Below are positions 1-10,889 of a stretch of DNA of 64,000 nt, piece by piece. A program made the translations under genes and the position numbers. The notes beneath the pieces were generated by a model that was given only the letters and a program-made list of their open reading frames with translations, was not told the origin of the DNA and searched no databases. Position 1 is the stretch's first letter; every line of letters begins with the position of its first letter. Source of the stretch: Kalaharituber pfeilii (taxonomy: Eukaryota; Ascomycota; Pezizomycetes; Pezizales; Pezizaceae); assembly GCA_015179045.1 (NCBI GenBank), contig WHUZ01000041.1, forward strand, positions 124,001 through 188,000, in the 5' to 3' direction.

Positions 1-1008
1 CAATGAGCCTCATCCACGGCAATGTACGAGAGGTTTTTCACGAACGGAGACTTCTTGTCGTGCGCGATGACCCTCCAGAAGTATGAACCATTGGATAACA
101 GAATCTCTGGGGATGCATACACCATCCGATATCGCCCTTTCTTGATATCTGGCCAAAGCGATGGGTTACTCGCAACTGTGTCTCCTGTCAGAGGCTCAGA
201 GCACACGCCGGAATGTTCTTTCTACACATCAACTCCGCCTGCAATGTATTAGCTTCTCTCTCCGGAGCAAAATTAGAATTACTCAATCCAATCATACCTG
301 TTGTGTCGCAATAATTTTTAATGGTGATATTACTAAGCACGTCGCATTTCCAGAAAGCATGGGCATTTGGAACACCAAAGACTTTCCTGAACCACACCCT
401 GCAATCACCACTGCATCCTGCTTTTCCATAATCACACTCGCCACAGCCAATTGCCAATCTTTAGCATGGAATCCGAAGCTTTTTAGAATATTCACCCTGA
501 ATGTTCTCTCTTTGTTCATGTTTCGCTTTCCCTGGCTAAGTGGTTTCCACCATATATCGCCCACGTCCCCCCAAGCACACTCCTGCTCTCTCTCCTCAGT
601 CAATTGTAGGAAATCCTCATCCGGAATTGTATCAAATTCATCCTGAGAGGTTCTAACTTCGATTCCGGTGACTCCGCCCCCTCCGGACCCAATTCCGGCC
701 GTCTCGGAGACTTGTGTTGAAGATTCTGCAACATTGGCCTGCAGTATGACCTCTCTCTCCTCAGTCAATTGTAGGAAACCCTCATCTGGAATTGTATCAA
801 ATTCATCCTGAGAGGTTCTAACTTCGATTCCGGTGACTCCGCCCCCTCCGGACCCAATTCCGGCCGTCTCGGAGACTTGTGTTGAAGATTCTGCAACATT
901 GGCCTGCAGTATGACCTCGATACCCTGCCCCTTCCCCCACATGCCTCCGACCGCCCCGGAACCGCATCCGACCACCCCGGAACCCCCGGAAATATCAGTT
1001 TCTGTCAT
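1..1008 (-). pseudogene. RecQ-like DEAD/DEAH helicase, copy 1 (N-terminal part; runs off the left edge)
   Basis: The gene reads leftward from the ATG at 1008. The first 130 or so residues are Gly/Thr/Glu-rich and contain a tandem duplication of about 55 residues (VILQANVAESSTQVSE occurs twice). The helicase core follows, with Walker A GCGSGKS and the motif SPLKIIATQQ. A 59-nt GT-AG intron (239-297) leads into exon 2, which reaches the DEAH box (VDEAH) at the window edge. Exon 2 has a frame break near 185-200 (...ACALSL then stop; the next frame continues LTGDTVASN). The same break is present in copy 2 at about 32,060, so it predates the duplication or marks a splice event I did not resolve. 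Copy 1 lacks the extra in-frame TAG seen in copy 2. RecQ-type helicases unwind DNA with 3'-5' polarity; this one belongs to a mobile or duplicated fungal family rather than to a housekeeping gene. Its 5' flank is the 179-bp tandem array. Confidence 0.75.
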
Positions 1009-2055
1009 AAGGAACTCATTCCGGATGCCGGCTAGACTCCGCGTTAGTTTGACTCTCAGTGGAAAGTAGTACTGCTATACTCTACTGCCACTAGTATACC
1101 ACTGGGCGAAGCCATGGTCAGATAGCTGTATAGAACTACTCAGCTCCGGAGTATGATAAAACTCTCGGAAATGGTATTCCTCATTATAAGGAACTCATTC
1201 CGGATGCCCGCTACACTCCGCATTAGTTTGACTCTCAGTGGAAAGTAGTACTGCTATACTCTACTGCCACTAGTATACCACTGGGCGAAGCCATGGTCAG
1301 ATAGCTGTATAGAACTACTCAGCTCCGGAGTATGATAAAACTCTCGGAAATGGTATTCCTCATTATAAGGAACTTATTCCGGACGCCCGCTACACTCCGC
1401 ATTAGTTTGACTCTCAGTAGAAAGTAGTACTGCTATCCTCCACTGCCACTAGTACACCATTGGGCGAAGCCATTGTCAGATAGCTGTATAGAACTACTCA
1501 GCTCCGGAGTATGATAAAACTCTCGGAAATGGTATTCCTCATTATAAGGAACTCATTCCGGACGCCCGCTACACTCCGCATTAGTTTGACTCTCAGTAGA
1601 AAGTAGTACTGCTATCCTCCACTGCCACTAGTACACCATTGGGCGAAGCTATTGTCAGATAGCTGTATAGAACTACTCAGCTCCGGAGTATGATAAAACT
1701 CTCAGAAATAATATGCTTCACCATGAGAAACTCATTCCGGACACCAGCTACACTCCGTCCGCATTAGTTTGACTCTCTAGAGAGTTGTACTGCTATACTC
1801 TACCGCTACATACTACTGGGCAAGGCCATTGCCAGATAGGTGTATAGAACTACTCAGCCCCGGAGTATGATAAAACTCTTGGAAATCATATGCTTCACCA
1901 TGAGGGACTCATTCCGGATGCCACCGGCAGCTACACTCTGCATTAGTTTGACTCTCAGTAGAAAGTTGTGCTGCTATACTCTGCCGCCATATACTACTTG
2001 GCAAGGCTATTGCTAGATAGTTGTATAAAACTACTCAGCTCCGGAGTATGATAAC
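1009..2055. repeat. 179-bp tandem array upstream of helicase copy 1 (about 5.8 units)
   Basis: The motif ACTCATTCCGG (ACTTATTCCGG in one unit) recurs at about 1014, 1193, 1372, 1551, 1730 and 1907, giving periods of 179, 179, 179, 179 and 177 bp. Each unit ends with GCTCCGGAGTATGATAA. The units nearest the helicase ATG are almost identical, and the two distal units have diverged and carry small indels. The array starts directly upstream of the helicase start codon, so it forms the promoter or 5' region. It stops inside a unit at about 2055, where LINE sequence begins. The second helicase copy has only about 1.3 units at 31,034-31,253. Confidence 0.9.
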
Positions 2056-4752
2056 GGCAAAGCTTCCGAACATCACCCTCTCCTCGCTACTGACATTGAA
2101 TTTAAAAACCTCAACCTTGATTGACAGGAACAAGGTATGGTGTGTGGATGAGATCCACACATGGGAAAGGAAGGATTGGTGGTTGGCAAGGGTAGGGGAG
2201 GCAGGGGATATGATTACAGTAAAAGAAAGGGTAGACAGGGCATGGAAAAAGGGCGGAGAGTACGATGGGCAGCTAGATATGATCGAGAAGTTGAGAAAGG
2301 ATGCCATCGCAGTGGCTCAAAGAAGGGGGGCACCGGAGGTGATGTGGGTAGAAACTGGAGGTTTGACCGGGGTCGGAGAAGTAGCAGCGGTAGTCAGACA
2401 CTGGAGTGCGGATGCAGCGATATTTAGAAAGTACGAGGAGGGGAAGGACGGAATTGTGATTGTGAAGGAGAAAGAAGCCATGGAGAATGCCACCAGGGAA
2501 TGCATTACGGTGAAGAAGGGACCTATAGTGGTTTTCAAGAAACAGCAAGTCACCCCAAGGACGACGAGAGTAATGATGAGCTGGGGAAGGAGAGAAGGGA
2601 CAGAAAGAGAAAGAAGTGCCTCTCCATGTGAGGGAAGAAGCAGAAGAAGTCAGGGGAGGAGGAGAGAGATCAAGGAGATTGGAGACTTACAGCCGAATCT
2701 TGAGCCGACAGCTCCGATCTTACCGACAGTGCAGGAAGAAGAGAGAGGAGAGGTGGAGAGAAAGGACTCGGAGCAGGAGGGGGAGACTGAGGGAGGAGCT
2801 GACGAAGAGATGGAGGAGGGCGGAGAGGAGGGAGGAGAGGAGGAGGAGAACGAAGAAGAAAGTGAGGAAGAGGAGCAGGAGCAGGGGCTAGGTAAGGAGG
2901 GAAAGACAGTGTTAGCACTAGTGCATGCAGCGCAAGTGCTGGTCAAGAAGGAGGAGGTGCTGAAAGAAAAGGGAAAGAAGGGGGAGGCGAAGGCAGTGGA
3001 GGCAACACGGCAGCGGGTAGCAGCCATTTTGGGGACGACGATATTTGAGAAGGGATGGAAGGAGTTGAGAAAGAGAATGGAGGAGGGGGAGAAGGGGATG
3101 GGGTATACGAGGAGGTGGGAGACAACAGGGGAGGAGGTGAAGAGGTGGAAGGAGGAGGCAAGAGAGGCATGGAGGCAGAAGAGAACGGCGAAGGAAACGG
3201 AGATGGAGGAGAGAATGACAGTTTTGGAGGGGATGGTGAGAGAGATGCATGTAGCAATGGGGCTGGCCTTAGGGAAGGAGGAGAGGTGGCTAGAAAAAGA
3301 AAAGAAGAAGAGAGAGGAGGAAAAGGCAGAGGAGGAGAAGAGGAGGAAGAGGGAAGCAGAAATCCGGGAGATCCGGAAGTGGCAGGAAGAGACAGAGAAG
3401 AAAAAGAAGAGGGAGGAGGAGAGGCGCAAAAAGGCGGAAGAGGAAAGCCGGAGTAAGATTGCAGAAGAGAGAAGGGCAACGGTGAGAAGGGCGGAGGTTT
3501 TGAAGGAGGTGGCGGAGGTGATGGAGAGGCCCGGAAGCTCACAAGTGAAGGTGGCAGCTCTAGAAGAGAAAGAGAAGAAGTTGAAGGAAGAGGCGGTGAC
3601 GGCAGCAATGGAGGCGGAGAAGAGGATTGAAGGGGAGGACTGGACGATAGTGAGGGGGAGGAAGTTGTGGAAGAGAACTTTGAGGACAGTGCATAAGGCG
3701 GCAGTACCGTTCGGAAAAGAAGGTGTGGAGGAGAGAAATATTTTGATGAAGAGATGTGAGTCACTGTGGGAGGCAACAGCGAAAGAGGAGGGTGGCGCGG
3801 GTGGAGAGGAACTCGGCGGCTTCCAAGTTCGAGAAGACTTGGTTCTTAGTAGACATCGGAGAGAAGGAGAGCCAGAAGGAGGTGATGGAGAAGTTTGGGG
3901 CATGGATGCGCCTGATCTTTGGAGAGGATCTCGTGAGAGTGGAGGTCCACAACAAGGATGCGGTCCCTCTGGTAATGAAGGGGCTGACTATGAGGAGGGA
4001 AGGGAGGATGTGGAGGTGATGAGGAAGAAGTTGAAGGAGGAAAACCCAGACATCAAGTTCGGGTCCAGACCACCAGTGCGCTTCGGTGCAGTACCATCCA
4101 TGGGGAAACCGCGAGTTTCTCAGCTCAAGTTCGAGGTGGTGGATGCGGATGAGGCAGTGAAGGTGTTGAAGAAGGGTTTGGTGTGGAGGGGGCAGAAGAG
4201 AGTGGTAGAAAGATATAGGCCAGGGGGGCACATGCAGGCGGAGGTGCGGGTGAGTTACGCCAACATGGCGGCCAACATGGCGGCAACAACGGGGGTAGGA
4301 GGGCAGCAGCAGCAGCAGCAGGGCAACAGCAGCAGCAGCAGCAGCAGACGTGGAAGGGAGAGGTGGGGTATAATGTGTACTCGAGGGGACAGGTCATTCC
4401 TCCGGGAATGGGTTTCGGACCACTGGGTGCAGGTCAGCAAGTGCAGGTAATAGGGATGCAGTTGGGCAGCCAGGGAAGCCAGGGGACAGGTTGCTTCAAG
4501 TGCGGAAAGAAGGGGCATCTGGCGCGGGAATGCAGGTTCCAGAAGGGCCAGATGGCATGTTATGCGTGTGGCAGGTGGGGCCACATCGCAAGAATCTGTC
4601 CGGAGCGACCAAAACCGGTTACTCCAAATCAGAGTCAGAAGAGGGAGAGAGTGGAGGAGACTCCAATGAAGAAGAAGCAAGAGGAGTCAAGCAAGGCGGC
4701 AAAGGTAGGGAGACGAAGGGGAAGGAGAAGGCGGTGGAGACCGATAAGATGA
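2021..4752 (+). pseudogene. LINE ORF1 (gag-like, CCHC zinc knuckles)
   Basis: The first frame, 2021-4450, encodes about 800 residues dominated by charged Glu/Lys/Arg coiled-coil sequence (2,740-3,650), then an RRM-like segment near 3,800-4,230 and a Gln/Ser-rich tract. Its start lies in the upstream array, so the true start codon is uncertain; the first LINE-specific residues are near VWCVDEIHTW at about 2,138. Reading then moves into the frame 4363-4752, which holds two nucleic-acid-binding knuckles, CFKCGKKGHLAREC and CYACGRWGHIARIC, of the form CX2CX4HX4C. Such ORF1 proteins bind LINE RNA to form the RNP. The frame change between 4,363 and 4,450 indicates an indel. Confidence 0.8.
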
Positions 4753-7700
4753 GGACCGGAGTGAAGGTCTCGGGAGTTCTGTCGGAAGACTGGGACGAGA
4801 AGGGGAAGCTGCTGGAGCTGGAGGGCTTCCTCAAGGCAAGAAAAGGGGGAGAGAGAATGGAGATCGATGAGAGAGACGATATGGAGGGGTCCAGGCACCG
4901 ACCGCGAGTGGTGCTGGGAGATTTGTTTGGAGATATGGACCTGCCGGGAGATGGATGGGAGGCAGAGAGCAGCGGGGTACCGAGAGCATTATGGTGAAAG
5001 TGGGGTACCTAAACGTCGGGGGGTCGTCCGTGGTAGGACATGTGTGGAGGGAGAATATCTTCAAGGAGGGTTGGGAGTTAGGTTTCGAGGGAGAAGTTTG
5101 GAAGAGGAAGGAGGAGTCCGGGTGGAAGACAGGATCGCATCCAGCCCTGAGGAGGGTGGGGAGGTGGGGCAGGAACGCGAGTAGTAGGATGGGAGAGAAG
5201 CAGTAAGAGGTGCGGGAGGGGGAGGAGGGGGGGAGAGAATGTAGTATGGGGTAGGGTGGGGGAGGTTTTGGTTGGGGGAGTATATGCTAATGGAGGGTGG
5301 AGGGAGGAGGAGTTTGAAGGGTGGGTGGAAGAGGTGACGAGGGTGGAGGGGAGATGTGTAATCATGGGAGACTGGAATGCGCATAGTCCGATGTGGAGTT
5401 TAGAAGGAACTGGGAGAACGGAAAGGGTAGGAGACTGAGGGAGAGAATGGAGGAGGCCGGCTTTGCCTTGAAGGAGAAAGAGTAGGGACGTGGAGGAGAG
5501 AAGTGGAAGGCAGGGTGCGAGAATCGAGAATAGACTTGGTGTGGGTAAGGGGGGTAGAGGGGTGCAAGTAGAGCTGTGGGAAGGGGGCTCAGACCACTCA
5601 GGACTGGTAGTGGAGTGGGAGGAGGAGAAGGGAGGAGAGAAATGGAAGAGAGGGTGAGAATTGATTGGGAAAGGGTGGAGAAAGAGGTCGAGGGGTGGGG
5701 CGGAGAATGGGGAGACGAAGAGAAGAAGAAGTGGCTGGAAAGGGTAGGAGCGGGGAGCGGGTATGAGAGACTAAAACGATGGAAGGAGTCTCTGGAGAAG
5801 AAAGTAAGGGTGGGAGGGAAGAGTAAAAGGTGGTGGACGGAAGAGATTGAAGAGATGAGGAAAGAAGTCAATAGGCTGGCGCGAGGGGGGTGGGAGCGAG
5901 GGCGAGGTTAACAGAGGAAGAGAGAGTGAGGGGGTGGAAGGCGGCGGTACAGAAGCTGAAGTGGAAGATCCGAGAGGAGAAGAAGAGGTGCTGGAGGGAC
6001 TTCGTGGAAGAGGAGGGCACAGTGACCCATGGAGAGTGGTGAGGTAGCAAAGGACCCTTTCGGAGGTAAGGAGAGAATGGGGGCGCTGGTAGATGAGGAG
6101 GGGAGAGATTTGGAAGAGAACGAGGAGAAGGTGAGGGGATTGGTGAGAAGGAATTTTGAATGGAGGGAGAGTGGAGAAAACGAGGGGAAAGAGGTAGGAG
6201 GGGACCAGGGGGTAGGGAGATAGATGAGAGGGAGAGAAAAAGGGTAGAGAAGGAAGTGAGGGTCGCGCTACAGGGCACCAAGAGTAACTCGGCTCCGGGA
6301 CCAGACGGAATCGGGTACCGGTTGATCAAGGCGGCCTTGAGGACACCTATAGGTGATGAGCTGGTGAGGGAGATCGCTGAGAATTGGATTCGAAACGAGA
6401 TTCCGAAGGAGTGGAAGGAGATGCGGGTGGTCATGATACCCAAGCCGGGGAAGGATATCAAGGCCACGAAAGCATGGAGGCCCATCAACCTGATCAACTG
6501 CATTGGGAAAATTGGGGAGAAGGTGATGGCTAACAGGCTGCAGAAAGAAGACCGACTTTTCCATAGGCTTCAGTTGGGAGCTCGGAAAGGAAGGAATGCC
6601 ACTCAAGCAATGGCAAGAGCAGTGACAAAGGTACAGAGGTGCCTGCACAGGGGAGGAAGGGCAGCATGGGTGACAACGGATGTCAAGGGTGGCTTTAACA
6701 TCGTGAGGAGGGAGATAGTTCTGAGGAGGATAGAAGAGAGAGGGAGTGGGAGATTAACAAGAAAAGGGGGTGGTTGGAGAAATTCATGGGGGGGAGGGAG
6801 TTTGGGGTGTGGTGGGATGATGAGGAGAGGGGAGAGGCAGGTCGAACGTGGGAGTGCCACAAGGGTCCCCACTCTCGCCAGTCATTTTTCTAATCTTCAT
6901 GGCGCCCACAATCGAGAAAATGGAGGAGAGGGTGAGGAGGGTAGCCACTGGAGCGGAGGTGGAGGTGCTGTCATATGTGGACGATTTAGCTGCGACGATC
7001 CTGGATTGGCACGGCTATTGGGATATGGACGATTGAGGGAGAAGGTGAAGAAGGTGATGGAAGAGGTGGCAGAGGAAGATCAGGTCCCGCTGGAGGAGTC
7101 GAAGTGGGAGATGATAACGTTTGGCGTAGGAAAGAGGCAGAAGAAGGAGGGGGAGTTTCTGAAGTGGCTGGGGGTCATCTTTGATGAAAATTTGACCTTC
7201 ACGGCACACTGGAAAAACAGAGTCAGCAGAGCAAGAAGGTTGACCGGAGCACTAGCGGGGTTGGGAAATAGGGATTGGGGAATAAGCCCGAGGAGCTGGA
7301 GACAGATTTATACGGGCATGATTAGAGCGGTGGCCATGTGGGGTAGTGAGAATAGGTTGGAGAGGACAGAAGGAATGGAGAAGAGAAATGGAGAGAGTAC
7401 AGCTGCAAGCATTAAAGAAGGCAGCTGGAGGGGGGAGAGGCACAGGGGTAGAGGGGGTGAACGCAGTGTGCGGAGTGGAGGGGGCGGAGGTGATCCTGGA
7501 CGCAGCAACAGGCAAGGGCGATAGTTCGGGAAGTGGAGGTACCATCGGAGCTTGCAGAACTATGCACAGGAGATTTCAGGAGAGGGAATGAGGAGAAGGA
7601 GGAGGGGACGAGGAACTGGAAGGACTGGGGGGTGCAGTGGGCCCTGGAAGAGGGGGATGGATATGAAAGCGTTTTGGACCGCTGGCAGGGGCAGTGGTCA

Positions 7701-8767
7701 AGGTTCTCGGAGGAGGGCCGAGGAGATCTCATGGGGAGGAGAGTGTGAGAAGGTGAAAGTGGAGTGCGCAGAGAGGCTAGGTAGAAAGGGGGGGAGGGAG
7801 AGAAGAGTGGGAGACCTCGGTTGAGGAAGCCGGAAGAGGGAGAGCGGTTTCTCTTCTCGGATGGTAGTAAGGTCGAGGACAGCAAGGTGGGGGCTGGGGT
7901 GTGGGGAGATCAGCGGTGGTGGCGGAGGTAGTAGGGAGAACGGCGACGGTTTTTGACGGGGAGGTGAGGGGGGTGAGAAGTGCGCTGGAGAGTGTACCGG
8001 AGGAGGTACCGGTCCTGGTTTGCTTAGATTCTGAAGCTGCTGTCATGGCGATTCAGAAGGCAGGCAGGGAGGGAAAGGGAAAGACGGAGGATGTGAGAAG
8101 GGTGGTGAATGCAGTGGCGAGGAGAAAGAAGAAGGGGGGGGATGCGAAACTGTTGTGGGTAAAAGCTCATATCGGAATCGCAGGCAACGAGAAGGCGGAT
8201 GAGTGGGCAAAGAAGGGACGGGGATGCAGGGTAAGGAGGTGGCCACTGGAAGTGGAGTGCGCCAGAGGGTGAAAGCGTGGAGGAAGGAGAGGAGAGAAGT
8301 GGAGGGCTTTGGAAAGGGGAAGGTTATGGAGTGGAATAGGACAGCGGTGTCCAACTTCACTGCCATGCGCCTGGAGAGAGGAAGGTGCGGGGTGTGGTTG
8401 AAGAGGAATGGGAGTGGCGGAATCGGACAAGTGCAGCTGCGGGGAGGCCCAGACGGGGGCGCACCTAGCCTTCCAGTGCAGTCAGCAGAGGTTTCGCCCA
8501 GAAGGCTTTAGAGAATGGGGGGATATGGGGAAGAACTGGAAAAGGACAGCAGAGAATGGGGAGGAGTGGGATGAGTTGGAAAGGTTCTTCTCCGGGATCA
8601 GGTTCTAGGGCGCCGTGCGGTTTGCCGTCGGGGAAGTTTGCTTGCCGGGGTGCGAAAGTGTGGGAGAAGAGGGGAGGGGGGAGAGGGGGGTTTTGTTAAG
8701 CCTGTCTCCGGGCTTCGAGGGCTTGCCCAGGGACCCTGCCATGGCCACGTGCTACAAGCGGGGTTAT

Positions 8768-8803
<36 letters not shown>
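2056..8803 (+). mobile_element. Tad-like non-LTR retrotransposon (LINE), degenerate, poly(A)-tailed
   Basis: In order on the plus strand are a gag-like ORF1 with two CCHC zinc knuckles, an apurinic endonuclease, a reverse transcriptase, an RNase H, a C-terminal cysteine motif and a terminal A-run (about 8777-8803). This order, with RNase H inside ORF2, fits the Tad/I-like group of fungal LINEs. The coding strand is strikingly purine-rich. ORF2 is broken into several frames, so the element is not autonomous as read. The 5' end abuts the interrupted 179-bp array and the 3' end abuts the duplicated NEO1 flank. I see no target-site duplication, which suggests rearrangement at one or both ends. 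Confidence 0.9.
4991..8608 (+). pseudogene. LINE ORF2 (endonuclease, reverse transcriptase, RNase H), frameshifted
   Basis: Pieces lie in successive frames. The endonuclease N-terminus (VGYLNVGG) is at about 4,995, and the endonuclease core with IMGDWNAHSPMW (catalytic Asp/His context) is at 5,256-5,438. The reverse transcriptase runs from about 6,280 (SAPGPDGIGYRLIK) through WRPINLINCIGKI (about 6,480), GVPQGSPLSPV (about 6,850) and the catalytic YVDD (about 6,974). RNase H shows FSDGSKVEDSKVGAG (about 7,855), LDSEAAVMAI (about 8,022) and VKAHIGIAGNEKADEWA (about 8,160). A cysteine/histidine motif, CSCGEAQTGAHLAFQC, follows at about 8,425. At least five frame changes separate the pieces, so no full-length product can be read. 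Confidence 0.85.
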
Positions 8804-8806
<3 letters not shown>

Positions 8807-8857
8807 ATGAAGGAAAACGTAACCACCCTTTTTTCAAATATTTCTTTTCTCTCGCCT

Positions 8858-8975
8858 TCCTTCCCCCATCGACAACCTAACCCAACCCAACCCTACGTAC
8901 GCACGATTATCGAATGATTAAATCATTCTAAAACGTGGTGTTTGAATTTGTTGTTCTAAGAACTAGCGTGCGTTG

Positions 8976-9009
<34 letters not shown>

Positions 9010-10238
9010 ATGGAGATATGTGTGTATATAGAGATATGTATGGAGATATGTATGGAGAGTCATTATAGGGGAGGTAGAAAATGAAACGGGGGGAAAAAGA
9101 AGAAAATAGGAAAAAGGGGAAAGGGGAAAGGGGAAAGACGAGAAAGGGGAAAAGGAAAGAAACATAAAAAACGTTCATTCTAACATCACGTAAATACATA
9201 CAAGTAACCAAAGCTTCGTTTATTACCCTGAGTCCACCTCCCCTTCCACTCCCCCCTCCCAACGCCCTACCGCATCCCTCTCCTACGCCCTCCTCACCTT
9301 ATCCCAACTCTCGGGCCTCAACCTCCTCCCCACCGCCTTCACCACCCACGGCGGCCCCAACGCAACCCCCATAATCGCCAGCACCCTCCACACAAACCCC
9401 CACGACAGCACGTACCCCAGATCAAAATACTCCCCCAGCAGCGGCACACTCGCCGCAAAGCCCGCAAACGCCGTCAGCAGCGCCACGACAATCACCACGT
9501 GCCACGTCACCACCTCCATCGCCACCATCACCAGCTCGTTCACCACCAGCACCGTGAACGACACGCTCACCATCCGCTTGAAGCCCCGCGCCATGCCGCC
9601 GCCGCCGCCAGTCACGTCGCCGACCCCGTCGAGGCCCCCGGGCACGAACGTCTGCGCGAGCCCCTGGATCAAGCACCCCTGGTACACGCTCACGCCCACC
9701 CACTTGGCGAACGTCAGCCAGCTCAGCCCGCCCCCGCCCTCGCCGAGCTCCTTGTATAGCTCCGGATACATCCGCGCCACACGCTCGTTCACGTCGCGGT
9801 CCACCACGAGCGAGAACACAGGCGCCATGGTGTACATGGTCGCGTACCCGACGAGCAGCCACCCCTGGTACAGCGTCACGGGCTCGAACCTGCTCCCGAC
9901 GCTAAACACCGTCTGGCACACCGCGATGATCAAGCCCCTGTGGATCACAAACTGCGCGAGCTTGGCCGGGCGCTTGTAGCTGTTGCGCCCGTGCCACACC
10001 AGCAGCTTCGTAAGGTGCGCAAACTGCGTTATGGAAAAGTCCGCAGCGAGGGACGCTTGCTTGCCCTCCTTGCCGACTATGCCGACGCCGACGTCCGCGG
10101 CCTGAATCATGCTCACGTCGTCGCCGCCGTCGCCGATACAGCAGACCCGCTTCTTTGTGAACCCCGAATCAGCCTCGCAACCTCAGCCTTTTGCGTCGGA
10201 CTACACCGGCACGCGACCACAGCCGGCAACTGTGGTCG
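8858..10238. repeat. Segmental duplication of the NEO1 3' end and flank (copy 1; partner about 41,337-42,690)
   Basis: From the TTCCCCCATCGACA region onward this block matches 41,337 onward in the same orientation. The match covers the TA/GT microsatellite, the 3' flank and about 300 codons of the P4-ATPase. Differences are a few substitutions and short homopolymer or microsatellite indels, so the duplication looks recent. The left end lies just downstream of the LINE poly(A). The right end stops inside the ATPase coding sequence at the fold-back hairpin. Confidence 0.9.
9283..10220 (-). pseudogene. Truncated duplicate of NEO1-like P4-ATPase (C-terminal part)
   Basis: It encodes the hinge region (MIQAADVGVGIVGKEGKQASLAADFS) and the membrane-spanning C-terminal half of the flippase. 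It matches the full-length gene at 41,740-45,895 but has no promoter, nucleotide-binding domain or P-type DKTGT site. The invariant Asn of the GDGxND hinge is changed to Asp (GDGGDD, about 10,118), and a C-run of four at 10,162-10,165 instead of five breaks the frame upstream. At the 3' end this copy keeps the expected frame (LGPPWVVKAVGRRLRPESW to the stop at 9,283), whereas the full-length gene is frameshifted there. It is non-functional as an ATPase. Confidence 0.9.
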
Positions 10239-10254
10239 CGTGCCGGTGTAGTCC
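10198..10254. repeat. Perfect 24-bp inverted repeat (hairpin) at the duplication breakpoint
   Basis: The left arm is 10,198-10,221, the 9-nt loop (GCCGGCAAC) is 10,222-10,230 and the right arm is 10,231-10,254. The arms are exactly complementary. The left arm and loop are ordinary ATPase coding sequence, also present at about 42,656-42,690. The right arm is absent from the full-length gene, which continues differently after the loop. The right arm is therefore a snap-back copy of the adjacent sequence. Confidence 0.95.
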
Positions 10255-10889
10255 AAGGCTAAATTCTTCTATCGGAGATTGTAGACGATTGAGCCTGCGA
10301 CAGGTTAAAGAAAGAAAAAAGCCAAGCTCATATGGCGTAACGTGATAGGGCGGGACAGCTGTTAAGGTCAGATTCGCAATAACGGTCTCAGGAGCTTGGA
10401 CATTTGTTCATATACCCATCTTGGTGCCCAATCATGTGGTAGGCCTTATCTAACAAATCCAACAAACGGCACAGGACAACAACAAAAAAAGAAAATTGTT
10501 TTTGCGGTTGACTGACCTCCAGATATGTCTACTTGACAAGCCTGTGGACTCGCTTGATGAGGCAGAGTCCTTATTCACAATCCAGTGGCCGAGCCAGTTA
10601 GTGGCTCGTTAATAGTTTCTTGATGGGTGCAGTATGCATTTCGTCGACAGTCGCTAGTAATGACTTCGAGAAATCATGCCAAATTGAGCTAGGCGCGGCT
10701 CTAGGACCATTCACCACTTGTCCTGTGTGGCGCAAAATAAGCGAGTGTAAGCTAAGTTGCCAATTTGTTTTATTGACGATATATAATTAGTTGAAGTGCC
10801 CATCATACGCATGATTTAATATCTGGTATCAACTGCTGTTCCTCTGAGGCACGTTATATATCTATAATTCTACGGTTGTTCTTCCTCGC
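10255..10889. other. Intergenic, no gene recognised
   Basis: Mixed-composition sequence between the duplication breakpoint and the carotenoid oxygenase gene. I see no conserved reading frame or element ends. It presumably contains the promoter of the downstream gene. Confidence 0.5.

Noticed and set aside
1009..2055. CRISPR-like direct repeats
   Set aside because: Contiguous 179-bp tandem units with no spacers in a eukaryotic context.
2650..3903. Long leftward frames of Ser/Pro/Leu-rich protein opposite the LINE ORF1
   Set aside because: Shadow of the purine-rich Glu/Lys coding strand.
9422..9862. Arg/Gly-rich frame opposite or overlapping the ATPase (also at 41,878-42,318)
   Set aside because: GC-rich shadow frame of the P4-ATPase, duplicated with it.
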